Shown here: piece after piece, positions 6,865 to 14,500 of the stretch
How the letters are laid out: the number at the start of each line of letters is the position of its first letter
Numbering within the stretch: position 1 is the stretch's first letter
Assembly (NCBI RefSeq): GCF_014205275.1
Contig: NZ_JACHND010000001.1
Span: 4,774,001-4,838,000 of the forward strand
DNA from: Sphaerisporangium siamense
GTDB lineage: Bacteria; Actinomycetota; Actinomycetes; Streptosporangiales; Streptosporangiaceae
Direction: 5' to 3'
Length of the DNA stretch: 64,000 bases
Notes under the pieces: model-generated
The model's database searches: none
Told to the model about the DNA's origin: nothing
What the model saw: the letters and a program-made list of their open reading frames with translations, nothing else
Made by a program: the position numbers and the translations under genes

Positions 6865-8925
6865 TTGACCGACTTCACCTTCGGCCCGACCGGACAGACC
6901 GTCTACGAGCGGACCTACAGCCGGACCAAGGCCGATGGGAGCAAGGAGACCTGGCCCGAGACCGTCGATCGGGTCGTCCTCGGCAACCTGGACCTCGTCC
7001 CCACCAAGAACCCCGAGGAGTACGTCCGGGAGAGCGCCGAGCTGTACGACCTCATGAGCAGCTTCGCCGTCCTCCCGGCCGGCCGGCACCTGTGGGCCAG
7101 CGGAGTCCGCGGTCGCCAGTACCTCTTCAACTGCCACACCTCCGGCTGGACCGACCGCTTCTCCGAGCACTTCGAGTTCACCTTCCTCCGGCTGATGGAG
7201 GGCGGCGGGGTCGGCTCGAACTACGCCAGCGCCTACCTCGGTCAGTACGGGCCGGTGCAGCACGGGCTGAGGGTCCACATCGTGTGCGACCCTGCTCATC
7301 CGGACTACCAGGCCATGAAGGACGTCGGCCTGCTGTCGGAGGAGTTCTCCCACGAGTGGGACTGGCCGCTGGTCGTGGAGGACTCCCGGGAGGGCTGGGC
7401 GGACGCTCTGTCCGACCTTCTGGACGCCTTCATGCGCGAGGACACCGAGCACGAGGACCGCGTCTTCGACGTGTCGAACGTCAGGGCGGCCGGTGCGCGC
7501 CTGAAGACCTTCGGCGGAACCGCATCGGGCCCGGCACCCCTGGCGAAGATGCTGCTCGACGTGGCCGCCGTCCTGGGGAAGCGGGTGGAAAGCCCGGTAA
7601 GCCCGCTGGCGGCCATGGAGATAGACCACGCCATCGCGCAGTGCGTCGTGGCCGGTGGTAACCGGCGGTCGGCCCGGATGGCGATGCTGCCCTGGGACGA
7701 CCCTTACATCTTCCAGTTCATCGCCTGCAAGGCCGGCGGGATGAACCACTGGACGACCAACATCAGCGTCATCATCGACGACCGCTTCAACGAAGTGCTG
7801 GCCGGAAACAGCCCGGCGTCGGCGCGGGCGAACCAGATCTGGGCCGAGCACGTCCTGGCGGAGATCTCCAAGGGCATGCTGGCGAACGGCGAGCCAGGCA
7901 TCTGGAACAAGTCCCTGAGCCAGGTGGGCGAGACCGGCGAGGTCTTCGCGACCAACCCCTGCGGTGAGATCGCCCTGGAGCCGTTCGAGAACTGCAACCT
8001 CGGCCACATCAACCTGGCCGCGTTCGCCCCGGACCACAGGGGTGACGCCTTCGACATCGAGGGTGCGATCAAGGCTGCCCGGCTGATGACGCGCTTCCTC
8101 ATCAGGGCAACCTTCGGTGACGTCCACGACGAGCACCAGGCGTCGATCCTCGCCAAGAACCGCCGCATCGGAGTCGGCCTCTTCGGTGTCCAGGAGGCCC
8201 TGGCCCTCATGGGCATCCGGTACTCAGAGGCCCCCGAGTGGCTGTTCCCGAAGAAGCTCTTGAACTGGCTCCGCGAGGCCATCCGAGATGAGGCCCGCAA
8301 GTACGCCTTCCAGCTTCGCATCCCCGAGCCGGTCAAGGTCACGACCGTCGCTCCGACCGGGAGCATCGCCAAGCTCCCCGGAACCACCGAGGGTATTCAC
8401 CCGATCTTCAGCCGCTACTACATCCGCCGCATCCGCTTCTCGACCCTGGACGAGTCGCAGCAGGCGACCGTCGAGGACTACCGGGCCAGGGGCTACAACG
8501 TCCTGCCCGATCCGCAGGCGGCCAACACCGTCGTGGTGGAGATCCCCTCCAAGGAGTCCGTCGTGGAGCGGGTAGAGGCCGCGGGCTGGCCGGCCGAGAT
8601 CGTGGAGTCCGCGGACGAGCTGACCCTGAGCCAGCTCCTCTCCTTCCAGGAGATGGTCCAGGCCGAGTATGCCGACAACGCGGTGAGCTTCACCGCCAAC
8701 ATCGACCCCACGGCGTACACCGCCGAGAAGCTGTCGAGGATCATCCGGAACTACTCCCGCACGCTCAAGGGCACCACGATCTTCCCCGAGCGCGGATTCG
8801 AGCTGGCCCCCTACGAGCGGATCACCCGCGAGCAGTACGAGGAGTGGGTGACCTCTACCGGCCTGACCAACGTCGAGGACGGCACCGACGAGGACTGCGC
8901 CAACGGCGCATGCCCCATCCGCTAG
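6865..8925 (+). CDS. nrdJ: Adenosylcobalamin-dependent ribonucleotide reductase (class II)
   Basis: Product of 686 aa that reduces ribonucleotides to deoxyribonucleotides using B12 instead of a diiron or glycyl radical subunit. Visible signatures are FNCHTSGW near residue 90, GGGVGSNYA, RRSARMAML, the radical/active-site block NPCGEIALEPFENCNLGHIN near 370, and APTGSIAKLPGTTEGIHPIF near 495. A C-terminal cysteine pair (CANGACPIR) can be reduced by thioredoxin; a thioredoxin-like gene lies 3.3 kb downstream. It has the monomeric size of phage and Lactobacillus-type enzymes. TTG 6865 follows the previous stop by one base. Confidence 0.95.
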   Translation: MTDFTFGPTGQTVYERTYSRTKADGSKETWPETVDRVVLGNLDLVPTKNPEEYVRESAELYDLMSSFAVLPAGRHLWASGVRGRQYLFNCHTSGWTDRFSEHFEFTFLRLMEGGGVGSNYASAYLGQYGPVQHGLRVHIVCDPAHPDYQAMKDVGLLSEEFSHEWDWPLVVEDSREGWADALSDLLDAFMREDTEHEDRVFDVSNVRAAGARLKTFGGTASGPAPLAKMLLDVAAVLGKRVESPVSPLAAMEIDHAIAQCVVAGGNRRSARMAMLPWDDPYIFQFIACKAGGMNHWTTNISVIIDDRFNEVLAGNSPASARANQIWAEHVLAEISKGMLANGEPGIWNKSLSQVGETGEVFATNPCGEIALEPFENCNLGHINLAAFAPDHRGDAFDIEGAIKAARLMTRFLIRATFGDVHDEHQASILAKNRRIGVGLFGVQEALALMGIRYSEAPEWLFPKKLLNWLREAIRDEARKYAFQLRIPEPVKVTTVAPTGSIAKLPGTTEGIHPIFSRYYIRRIRFSTLDESQQATVEDYRARGYNVLPDPQAANTVVVEIPSKESVVERVEAAGWPAEIVESADELTLSQLLSFQEMVQAEYADNAVSFTANIDPTAYTAEKLSRIIRNYSRTLKGTTIFPERGFELAPYERITREQYEEWVTSTGLTNVEDGTDEDCANGACPIR

Positions 8926-8934
8926 CCACGCCCA

Positions 8935-8953
8935 CATACAAGAGATTGGTAAC
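8935..8953 (+). promoter_or_regulatory. Start-associated sequence, copy 6
   Basis: CATACAAGAGATTGGTAAC three bases before ATG 8957. Confidence 0.8.
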
Positions 8954-8956
8954 TGA

Positions 8957-9490
8957 ATGAGCTTCGACCAGGACCCCTGGGCCACCGACACGCCTGCCCA
9001 GGACCCATGGGCGGCCGAGGCCGCCTACGCCGACGAGCCCCGCGATGAGGGCCAGGCCGCCGTCCCCCCGACCAACACCCCCACCCCGAGCAAGGAGCGC
9101 TCCGTGTCCGAAGGCAAGATCGTCACCACCATCAAGTACGGCGCTGGCTTCGACGCCCCGTGGACGGTCATCCACTCCGACTCGGTGGCGGAGGCCGAGA
9201 GGGCCCTCAACGAGGCGAAGAACCTGCTGGAGCTGACCGCCCGCGTCGCCAAGTACGCCAAGACCCTCGACTCCGGCACCGCGCCGGCCGCCCAGCGAGG
9301 CGGCAACGGCGGCGGTGGCCAGGCCCGCCAGGCGTCCACCCCGCCCGGCATGCCGAGCAAGAGCTGCGCCCACGGCGAGATGACCTACCGCACCGGCAAC
9401 AGCGCCAAGGGTGCCTGGGCGGGCTACTTCTGCCCGCTGGAGAAGGGCGACCCCGACCAGTGCAAGCCCGTCTTCGTCAAGAGCCGCTGA
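8957..9490 (+). CDS. Zinc-ribbon-like phage protein upstream of polA
   Basis: Product of 177 aa. The N-terminal 45 residues are acidic and repeat DPWA (QDPWATD, QDPWAAE). A folded segment (about 50-95) includes KIVTTIKYGAGFDAPW. The C-terminus has a CAHGEMTYR...YFCPL...CKPVF zinc-ribbon pattern. Its position directly before the DNA polymerase suggests a single-stranded DNA or replication accessory role, but I do not recognise the family. Confidence 0.6.
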   Translation: MSFDQDPWATDTPAQDPWAAEAAYADEPRDEGQAAVPPTNTPTPSKERSVSEGKIVTTIKYGAGFDAPWTVIHSDSVAEAERALNEAKNLLELTARVAKYAKTLDSGTAPAAQRGGNGGGGQARQASTPPGMPSKSCAHGEMTYRTGNSAKGAWAGYFCPLEKGDPDQCKPVFVKSR

Positions 9491-9500
9491 CACGCGCCTA

Positions 9501-9519
9501 GATACAGGAGGTTGGTAGT
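9501..9519 (+). promoter_or_regulatory. Start-associated sequence, copy 7
   Basis: GATACAGGAGGTTGGTAGT overlaps the GTG start at 9518 of the DNA polymerase. This is the tightest spacing of the set. Confidence 0.8.
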
Positions 9520-11326
9520 GCGGATTCACGAGATGCGGCTCTCGGGCCGCACTGTCACCGGCCACGTCATCGAGTCCGAGGAAGACCTGCCCGCGTTCGC
9601 CGCGTGGGCAGGCTCCCGGACCGAGTTCGGTTTCGACACCGAGGCGACCGGCCTGGATGTCTACCAGTCCCGGTTCCGGCTGAGAACCGCCCAGTTCTCG
9701 GCCGGGGACCAGACCTGGTTCCTGCCCGTCGAGCAGCACCCGCGCTTCGCCTGGTACACCGCCACCACCCTGCGCCACGCGAAGAAGCTCTACATCCACA
9801 ACGCGGCCTTCGACCTCCAGGTGGTTGACCGCCACCTGGGGGTCCCCCTCGCCAAGCTGTACCCCAAGACCATCGACACCAGCATCATCTCCCGCCTGGT
9901 GGATTCCCGGGCCCGCCGAGAAGGCGGGACGGGCCACACCCTGGAGGAGCTGGTCGAGGTCTACATCGACCCGGTGGCCGCCAAGGAGATCAAGGGCTCG
10001 GTCCGCCAGCAGTGCAAAGACCTCAAGCTCAAGAAGGCCGACTACTTCGAGAAGGTCCCCATCGGGGATGAGATCTACCAGATCTACGCCCTGATGGACC
10101 CCGTGCTCGCCTGGGTGCTGGCCAAGACCCTCCTCCCGAGAGTCCCCGACAGCGCCCGGCACCTGATCTCCTACGAGCACGAGGTGGCCCGGATCTGCTC
10201 GGAGATCAGCAAGAAGGGCTTCCTGCTCGATCGGGAGTACACCACCGAGCTGGCCGGCCGACTGCGCGGGGAAGAGGCACACTGGCTGACCGTCATCAAG
10301 GAAGAGGTCGCCAAGCTCGACGTCTTCGACGGCGACCAGTTCAACCCCGGCAGCACCGACCAGGTGGCCGCGGCCCTGCGCTGCATGGGCCACACGCAGT
10401 TCCAGAAGACGCCCACCGGCAAGGACAAGGTGGACGATGCCCTCCTTGAGGGCCTGGAGAAGGACGGCCTGACCTTCGCCAAGGCCATCCGGGAGTACCG
10501 CAAGGCCGGAAAGTGGGCGAGCACCTGGCCCGAGAGCTTCCTGGCCAACGCCGACGAAGACGGCCGATGCCACGCATGGATCAACACCATGCAGGCTCGC
10601 ACGGCCCGCATGTCCATCACGGGCATCCCGGCCCAGACCCTCCCCTCCTCTGACTGGATGGTCCGCCGCTGCTTCCTCGCCGACGAGGACGAAGTCTCCG
10701 GCTCCATCGACTACCAGGCCCAAGAGCTGCGCATGGCCGCCGCGCTGTCCGGCGACGAGCGCATGCACAGGGCCTTCAAGAACGGCGAAGACCTCCACCA
10801 GATCACCGCCGACGCCGCAGGCGTCAGCCGCAAGGTCGGCAAGATGGCCAACTTCCTGGTCTGCTACGGCGGCGGCTGGAAGGCCCTTGTCGAGCAGGCC
10901 AAGGTCGATCCGGCCACCGCCAAGAAGACCATCGAGGGCTTCAACGCCGCCTACCCCGGCGTCGCCAAGCTGGCCAAGGAGATGACCCGCACCGCAGGCA
11001 AGCAGGGCTACATCGAGACCATCACCGGCCGCCGCCTGTACGTGGACCCCAACCGGGCCTACAGCGCCATTAACTACGCCATCCAGTCCGCCAGCCGCGA
11101 CGTGACCGCCCGAGGGCTCATCAAGTCCGACAAGGCCGGACTTACTTCTTTCCTTCGCCTGCCCATCCATGACGAGGTCGTAGGCAGCCTGCCCAGGGCC
11201 CAGGCCAACGACCTGGCCAAGGAGATCGGCGAATGCCTCCGGACTCAGATCCGAGGCGTGGACTTCGTCACCGAACCCGAGGTGGCGAAGCGTTCCTGGG
11301 GCTCCCTGTACGGGGCCGACTACTAA
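9518..11326 (+). CDS. polA: Family A DNA polymerase with 3'-5' exonuclease
   Basis: Product of about 602 aa. The N-terminal DEDD exonuclease is visible as FGFDTEATGLD, YIHNAAFDLQ and a later YALMDPVLA. The polymerase domain shows motif A SIDYQAQELR, motif B RKVGKMANFLVCYGGG and motif C PIHDEV. There is no 5'-3' exonuclease domain, as is usual for phage enzymes. It is the replicative polymerase of this phage. The GTG 9518 start is chosen because it directly follows the start-associated sequence; TTG 9512 lies inside that sequence. Confidence 0.95.
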   Translation: MRIHEMRLSGRTVTGHVIESEEDLPAFAAWAGSRTEFGFDTEATGLDVYQSRFRLRTAQFSAGDQTWFLPVEQHPRFAWYTATTLRHAKKLYIHNAAFDLQVVDRHLGVPLAKLYPKTIDTSIISRLVDSRARREGGTGHTLEELVEVYIDPVAAKEIKGSVRQQCKDLKLKKADYFEKVPIGDEIYQIYALMDPVLAWVLAKTLLPRVPDSARHLISYEHEVARICSEISKKGFLLDREYTTELAGRLRGEEAHWLTVIKEEVAKLDVFDGDQFNPGSTDQVAAALRCMGHTQFQKTPTGKDKVDDALLEGLEKDGLTFAKAIREYRKAGKWASTWPESFLANADEDGRCHAWINTMQARTARMSITGIPAQTLPSSDWMVRRCFLADEDEVSGSIDYQAQELRMAAALSGDERMHRAFKNGEDLHQITADAAGVSRKVGKMANFLVCYGGGWKALVEQAKVDPATAKKTIEGFNAAYPGVAKLAKEMTRTAGKQGYIETITGRRLYVDPNRAYSAINYAIQSASRDVTARGLIKSDKAGLTSFLRLPIHDEVVGSLPRAQANDLAKEIGECLRTQIRGVDFVTEPEVAKRSWGSLYGADY

Positions 11327-11339
11327 CCCGAGGAGAACC

Positions 11340-12044
11340 TTGCTCGTCGAGCTGATCGCCAGCACTCGATTCGACGCCGTCACCTTCCAGGAAGCCACCG
11401 GCTTCCAGAGCGAGCCCTGGACTCCCTCGGCTGACCTCCTGGCCGAGGCCGCCGGCCGCCAGTGCTACGAAGCCTGGGAGCGGAAGAACCCCGCCACCGC
11501 GACGAACCGCGGCTACCTCGCGAACATCATCGACCACCAGCACTTCTCGGTGCTGGAGCATGCGAGTGCGACCTTCCTCGTCCATGGTGTCAGCCGGTCC
11601 TTGCTGGCCGAGCTGACGAGGCACAGGCACCTGTCCTTCTCCGTCGAGTCCCAGCGCTACGTGGACCAGACCGGCCGAGAGCCGGCCGTCCCGCCCGCCC
11701 TGCGGGGGACCGACATGGAGGGGGACCTGCACGCCTTCCACGCCGAGGCGGTCGATCTGTACGTACAGGTCCGGAACGCACTGGCCGAGCAGGGCGTACC
11801 TCGCAAGCAGGCTCGCGAGGCAGCGCGGGCGTTCCTTCTCAACGCCCAGCCCGTGAACCTCATCGTCACCGGCAACCTGCGCGCCTGGCGCGAGGTGCTG
11901 ACGAAGAGGTACCACGTCGCTGCCGACGCTGAGATCCGCGAGCTGGCGGACGAAATCCTCACGCACCTTCGCTGCATCGCCCCCAGCACTTTCCAGGACT
12001 TCGGCGACGTCATCGGCAACGAGGAGATTCGCCGTGCGGCCTGA
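11340..12044 (+). CDS. thyX: Flavin-dependent thymidylate synthase
   Basis: Product of 234 aa carrying the ThyX signature RHRHLSFSVESQRY (residues 94-107, motif RHRxxSxxxxSxR). It methylates dUMP to dTMP with FAD and NADPH. Together with NrdJ, the dCMP deaminase and the polymerase it forms a dNTP-supply cassette. TTG 11340 follows CGAGGAG by about five bases. Confidence 0.95.
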   Translation: MLVELIASTRFDAVTFQEATGFQSEPWTPSADLLAEAAGRQCYEAWERKNPATATNRGYLANIIDHQHFSVLEHASATFLVHGVSRSLLAELTRHRHLSFSVESQRYVDQTGREPAVPPALRGTDMEGDLHAFHAEAVDLYVQVRNALAEQGVPRKQAREAARAFLLNAQPVNLIVTGNLRAWREVLTKRYHVAADAEIRELADEILTHLRCIAPSTFQDFGDVIGNEEIRRAA

Positions 12045-12072
12045 ACACCTCGACAAGCTCCGAAAGGACCCC

Positions 12073-12186
12073 ATGGACAACTTCATCAAGATGGCCGCCA
12101 ACGTCTTCGTCCTCCTGCTCATCCTCCTGGGCTACTCGCTGATGCTGGCCGGCATCGCCGCTCTCATCCGGACGGTCTTCTCATGA
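12073..12186 (+). CDS. Single-pass membrane peptide, 37 aa
   Basis: ATG 12073 is preceded by AAAGGA and encodes one strongly hydrophobic helix (VFVLLLILLGYSLMLAGIAA) with a short N-terminus. An in-frame GTG at 12034 would extend it to 50 aa. The stop overlaps the next start (ATGA). Function unknown. Confidence 0.55.
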   Translation: MDNFIKMAANVFVLLLILLGYSLMLAGIAALIRTVFS

Positions 12187-12404
12187 ACTTCTACTTCTTC
12201 AGCCCCACCTGCGGCCCATGCAAGCAGATCTCCCCGAAGGTCGACGCCGCGATCAAGGCCGGGGCCCACATCCAGAAGGTCGACGCCAGCACCGACCACG
12301 GGCGTTACCTCGCCCGGCTGTTCGGCGTGAGCGCCACGCCGGCCTACGTGAAGCACGACTTCAGTGTCCTCGTCGGTAACGAGGTGGCGAAGGAGTTCGA
12401 GTGA
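12183..12404 (+). CDS. Thioredoxin/glutaredoxin-like protein
   Basis: Product of 73 aa with the redox motif CGPC near residue 10 and the cis-proline segment SATPAYV near residue 51. It is shorter than normal thioredoxins, like phage NrdH-type proteins. It probably re-reduces the ribonucleotide reductase encoded upstream; this is inferred from gene order. ATG 12183 overlaps the preceding stop. Confidence 0.8.
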   Translation: MNFYFFSPTCGPCKQISPKVDAAIKAGAHIQKVDASTDHGRYLARLFGVSATPAYVKHDFSVLVGNEVAKEFE

Positions 12405-12493
12405 GGCAGCTCAACGACATCATCCAGCTCCTCTACTGCGCGGTGATCGTCGCCGCCGCATGGGGCCTCGCGAAGTTCCTCGGCCTTGCCTAG
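12401..12493 (+). CDS. Membrane micro-protein, 30 aa
   Basis: GTG 12401 overlaps the thioredoxin stop. The peptide is nearly all one hydrophobic helix (IIQLLYCAVIVAAAWGLAKF). Both flanking genes overlap it, which is the main support for translation. Function unknown. Confidence 0.4.
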   Translation: MRQLNDIIQLLYCAVIVAAAWGLAKFLGLA

Positions 12494-12719
12494 CCCCGAC
12501 TACTGCTACTCCTGCGGGCGGGACGAACCGGTCCCGCCCTCGGGGGTCTACATCATCTGCATCGAGTGCGGCCACGTCTACGAGACCGCCGACGATCTCC
12601 TCCACCTCTACAACGAGCAGATCATCGCCGAGAACAGGGCCCACCCCGAGTGGGCCATGCCCCTGGCGATCGACCCGGACAACATCGGCTGCTGCGCCCT
12701 CTGCCTGCACGACCTCTAG
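12486..12719 (+). CDS. Small zinc-ribbon protein, 77 aa
   Basis: Cysteine pairs CYSC near residue 7 and CIEC near residue 25, plus CCALC at the C-terminus, indicate zinc binding. TTG 12486 overlaps the preceding micro-gene. A role in nucleic acid binding is likely but unproved. Confidence 0.55.
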   Translation: MPSPDYCYSCGRDEPVPPSGVYIICIECGHVYETADDLLHLYNEQIIAENRAHPEWAMPLAIDPDNIGCCALCLHDL

Positions 12720-12727
12720 GACGGCTC

Positions 12728-12964
12728 ATGAAGATTCGCACCATCCACCTGGACGACGAGGGACTGCCGAGCAGCCTCAAGCTGACCATGACCGTCGCCG
12801 AGGCAGCCTTCCTCACCAGGGTCATCGGCCGGATGAACGTCAACGAGATCACGCACGTCGGGATGACTCAGGAGTCGTACGGCGAGCTGGCGGGCCTGTT
12901 CAACCGCTTCTACGACGGCGGGGTCCACGACTTCCCGACCCCGGCCCCGCACGAGGGGATCTAG
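12728..12964 (+). CDS. Hypothetical phage protein, 78 aa
   Basis: ATG 12728 follows the previous stop by eight bases. The product looks like a compact alpha/beta protein (KIRTIHLDDEG; SLKLTMTVAEAAFLTRVIG) of a type common in actinophage operons, without a named family. There is no membrane segment. Confidence 0.55.
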   Translation: MKIRTIHLDDEGLPSSLKLTMTVAEAAFLTRVIGRMNVNEITHVGMTQESYGELAGLFNRFYDGGVHDFPTPAPHEGI

Positions 12965-13171
12965 GTGACCTGGACCTGGCAGGACTGCATGCCGCCCTGG
13001 ACCGACCTGGACGACCCGGACTACCCCGGCTCGCCCTGCATGCCAGAGGAGCTGGCCTGGGACGAGAAGCCGATCTACGGCTGCGAGGTCATGTGTCTCA
13101 CCTGCGGCGCCAAGGACCGCACCCGCCCCTGGTGGATGTGGCTCGACCAACCGAAGGCCCTGTTGGCGTGA
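12965..13171 (+). CDS. Small Trp/Cys-rich protein, 68 aa
   Basis: GTG 12965 directly abuts the previous stop. The protein is rich in tryptophan and has CMPPW, CMPEE and CEVMCLTC, suggesting a zinc site. Its stop TGA 13169-13171 is followed, in the same frame, by the dCMP deaminase reading frame. Confidence 0.55.
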   Translation: MTWTWQDCMPPWTDLDDPDYPGSPCMPEELAWDEKPIYGCEVMCLTCGAKDRTRPWWMWLDQPKALLA

Positions 13172-13201
13172 ACACGCCAGCCCCGACGTCTGGAGACCCT
13201 G

Positions 13202-13660
13202 CTGGACGACTACATAGAGGTCTGCAAGATCAGTGACAAGTTCCCCCGACTCGTCTACACCGGCCGAGGTCGTCCCGGCTGGGACACCTACTTCCTCGGA
13301 ATCACTAGAGCAGTATCTCTCCGTGGTGACTGCTCACGTCGCCGAGTTGGAGCTGTCCTGGTTCGGTGGGACAGGCGTATTGCCTCCACCGGGTACAACG
13401 GCGTCCCTCCTGGCGCCCTCGGATGCCTGGAAGGCCCGTGTGAGCGCGTATCAAGAGCGCTACAGGGCGATGTTCTCTGCCCTGGCTACAGCGATTGCCG
13501 AAGCGTCCACGCTGAGGCCAACGCCCTGCTCTACGCCTCCAAGGACGACTGCGCCGGCTCAACCCTCTACATCACCGACGAACCCTGCACGAGCTGCCTG
13601 AAGCTGATCCGCGGTGCCGGTGTGGCCCGCATCGTCACCCCGAACGGAGAGCTGTCTTGA
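13202..13660 (+). CDS. dCMP deaminase, CTG start proposed
   Basis: The frame after TGA 13169 stays open to TGA 13658-13660 and encodes a clear cytidine/deoxycytidylate deaminase: RPGWDTYFLGITRAV, RRRVGAVLV, STGYNGVPPGA, then the zinc motifs HAEANALL and EPCTSCLKLI. It makes dUMP for ThyX. There is no ATG, GTG or TTG before the conserved domain. The best candidate is CTG 13202, six bases after TGGAG. UGA read-through from the upstream in-frame gene is the alternative. A start-codon-based gene finder would miss this gene. Confidence 0.75.
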   Translation: MDDYIEVCKISDKFPRLVYTGRGRPGWDTYFLGITRAVSLRGDCSRRRVGAVLVRWDRRIASTGYNGVPPGALGCLEGPCERVSRALQGDVLCPGYSDCRSVHAEANALLYASKDDCAGSTLYITDEPCTSCLKLIRGAGVARIVTPNGELS

Positions 13661-13884
13661 GCGATACCAAGACCCCCACCTTCCGCCCCATCCCGGAGCT
13701 GCCCGAGCCGTCCCCGGGCTCGGTCGTGCTCGACAGCGTTGGCGATGCGTGGCAGCACCGCTGGGACGGCTGGCACTGCGCGATCGACGGGGACGAGTTC
13801 AGCGAGTTCACCTGGGAGCGCCTTCAGAGCTTCTGCGGCCCGACCACCCTCATCCACGAGGCCAGCGACGAGGAGACCGAATGA
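13657..13884 (+). CDS. DAWQH-motif hypothetical protein A, 75 aa
   Basis: TTG 13657 overlaps the deaminase stop. The core GSVVLD...DAWQHRWDGWHC...FTWERL...GP is repeated in the next gene, so the two are tandem paralogues. Function unknown; such DAWQ/W-rich small proteins are common in actinophages. Confidence 0.6.
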   Translation: MSDTKTPTFRPIPELPEPSPGSVVLDSVGDAWQHRWDGWHCAIDGDEFSEFTWERLQSFCGPTTLIHEASDEETE

Positions 13885-14087
13885 GCAACTGCCCGACCTG
13901 CGGCCAGGACGTCCTCGACCCCGAGCCGGCCGAGGGCACCGTCCTCATCGACCGGGACGACGACGCCTGGCAGCACCGCGAAGGTCTGGGATGGTACTGC
14001 GTCGAGCGCGGAACCGACCTGGAGAAGGTCACCTGGAAGTCGCTGAACGAGGAGTACGGACCCCTGAGGGTCGTTTACAGGCCCTAA
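13881..14087 (+). CDS. DAWQH-motif hypothetical protein B, 68 aa
   Basis: Paralogue of the preceding gene: GTVLID...DAWQHREGLGWYC...VTWKSL...GPLRVVY. It has an extra N-terminal CPTCGQ half zinc knuckle. ATG 13881 overlaps the previous stop. It is the last gene before the operon terminator. Confidence 0.6.
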   Translation: MSNCPTCGQDVLDPEPAEGTVLIDRDDDAWQHREGLGWYCVERGTDLEKVTWKSLNEEYGPLRVVYRP

Positions 14088-14098
14088 TGACGAGAGAA

Positions 14099-14126
14099 GC
14101 CCCCGCCCCCACGGCGGGGGCTTTTC
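14099..14126 (+). terminator. Strong terminator of the replication operon
   Basis: Stem GCCCCCGCC/GGCGGGGGC with a short loop followed by TTTT. The same design is used after the DUF397 gene at 16,259. Confidence 0.85.
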
Positions 14127-14148
14127 GTCGTTTCAGGGGCAATGCAGA

Positions 14149-14175
14149 GCCCCCGGCGCGGAGACGACCGGGGGC
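14149..14175 (-). terminator. Possible terminator for leftward transcripts
   Basis: Inverted repeat GCCCCCGG/CCGGGGGC with an 11-base loop. It faces the tRNA-like RNA and the anti-sigma gene. It has no strong T tract on either side, so confidence is moderate. Confidence 0.45.
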
Positions 14176-14240
14176 CTTGTGCTGTGACCTATCTCTATGC
14201 CTATGAGTCACATGCCGGACTGCATCGCTCGATAGACCAC

Positions 14241-14252
14241 CTTCTTTCTTCT
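14241..14252 (+). repeat. Polypyrimidine element (first of about ten dispersed copies)
   Basis: CTTCTTTCTTCT. Other copies or near copies are at 16334, 17577, 17782, 20254, 30785 and 32318 on +, and 17748, 38153, 43187 and 50784 on -. They lie between genes, several directly after GC-rich hairpins. Confidence 0.7.
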
Positions 14253-14257
14253 AAGTC

Positions 14258-14403
14258 GGGGGGACGGGAGGATTTGAACCTCCGAGGCCCCCCAGCCGAA
14301 CGGCTATAGGCTCCCAACTCCTCGGTCCTGAGAAGTGGTGTGAACGATGGGTGCCAGCCGACCGGCCGGAGTTGACGACCCTTCTTCCGGTTATTCGTCC
14401 CCC
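14258..14403 (-). ncRNA. tRNA-like structured RNA or decayed tRNA
   Basis: On the - strand a perfect T-arm (GGAGG-TTCAAAT-CCTCC) is followed by CGTCCCCC. This pairs exactly with GGGGGACG 146 bases upstream, an 8-bp acceptor-like stem. Between them are strong helices: CGGCTGGC with GCC/AGCCG, and CTTCTC with GAGGAG, but no canonical D or anticodon arm. A shorter 75-nt reading starting near 14,331 has a D-loop-like AGTTGGGAG but a mismatched acceptor and no valid anticodon stem. The 3' terminus CCGA is not CCA. It is either an unusual phage RNA or a degraded tRNA. Confidence 0.4.
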
Positions 14404-14500
14404 ATGGGTGGGAAAGAGCGACGGCGCAGGTAGTGGGGAATCTCCCCCGCCCCGATGCGAGGGAAGTACATCCACGCCGCCGCCCGCTCATGGGGCCGGC

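Noticed and set aside
8855..11398. An 847-codon open frame on the - strand opposite polA
   Set aside because: It is a shadow of the GC-rich codon bias of polA. It has no domain, no ribosome-binding site and lies antisense to a certain gene.
14258..14403. tmRNA or selenocysteine tRNA
   Set aside because: Too short and without a tag reading frame for tmRNA. No UCA anticodon loop or tRNA-Sec arms for the other.
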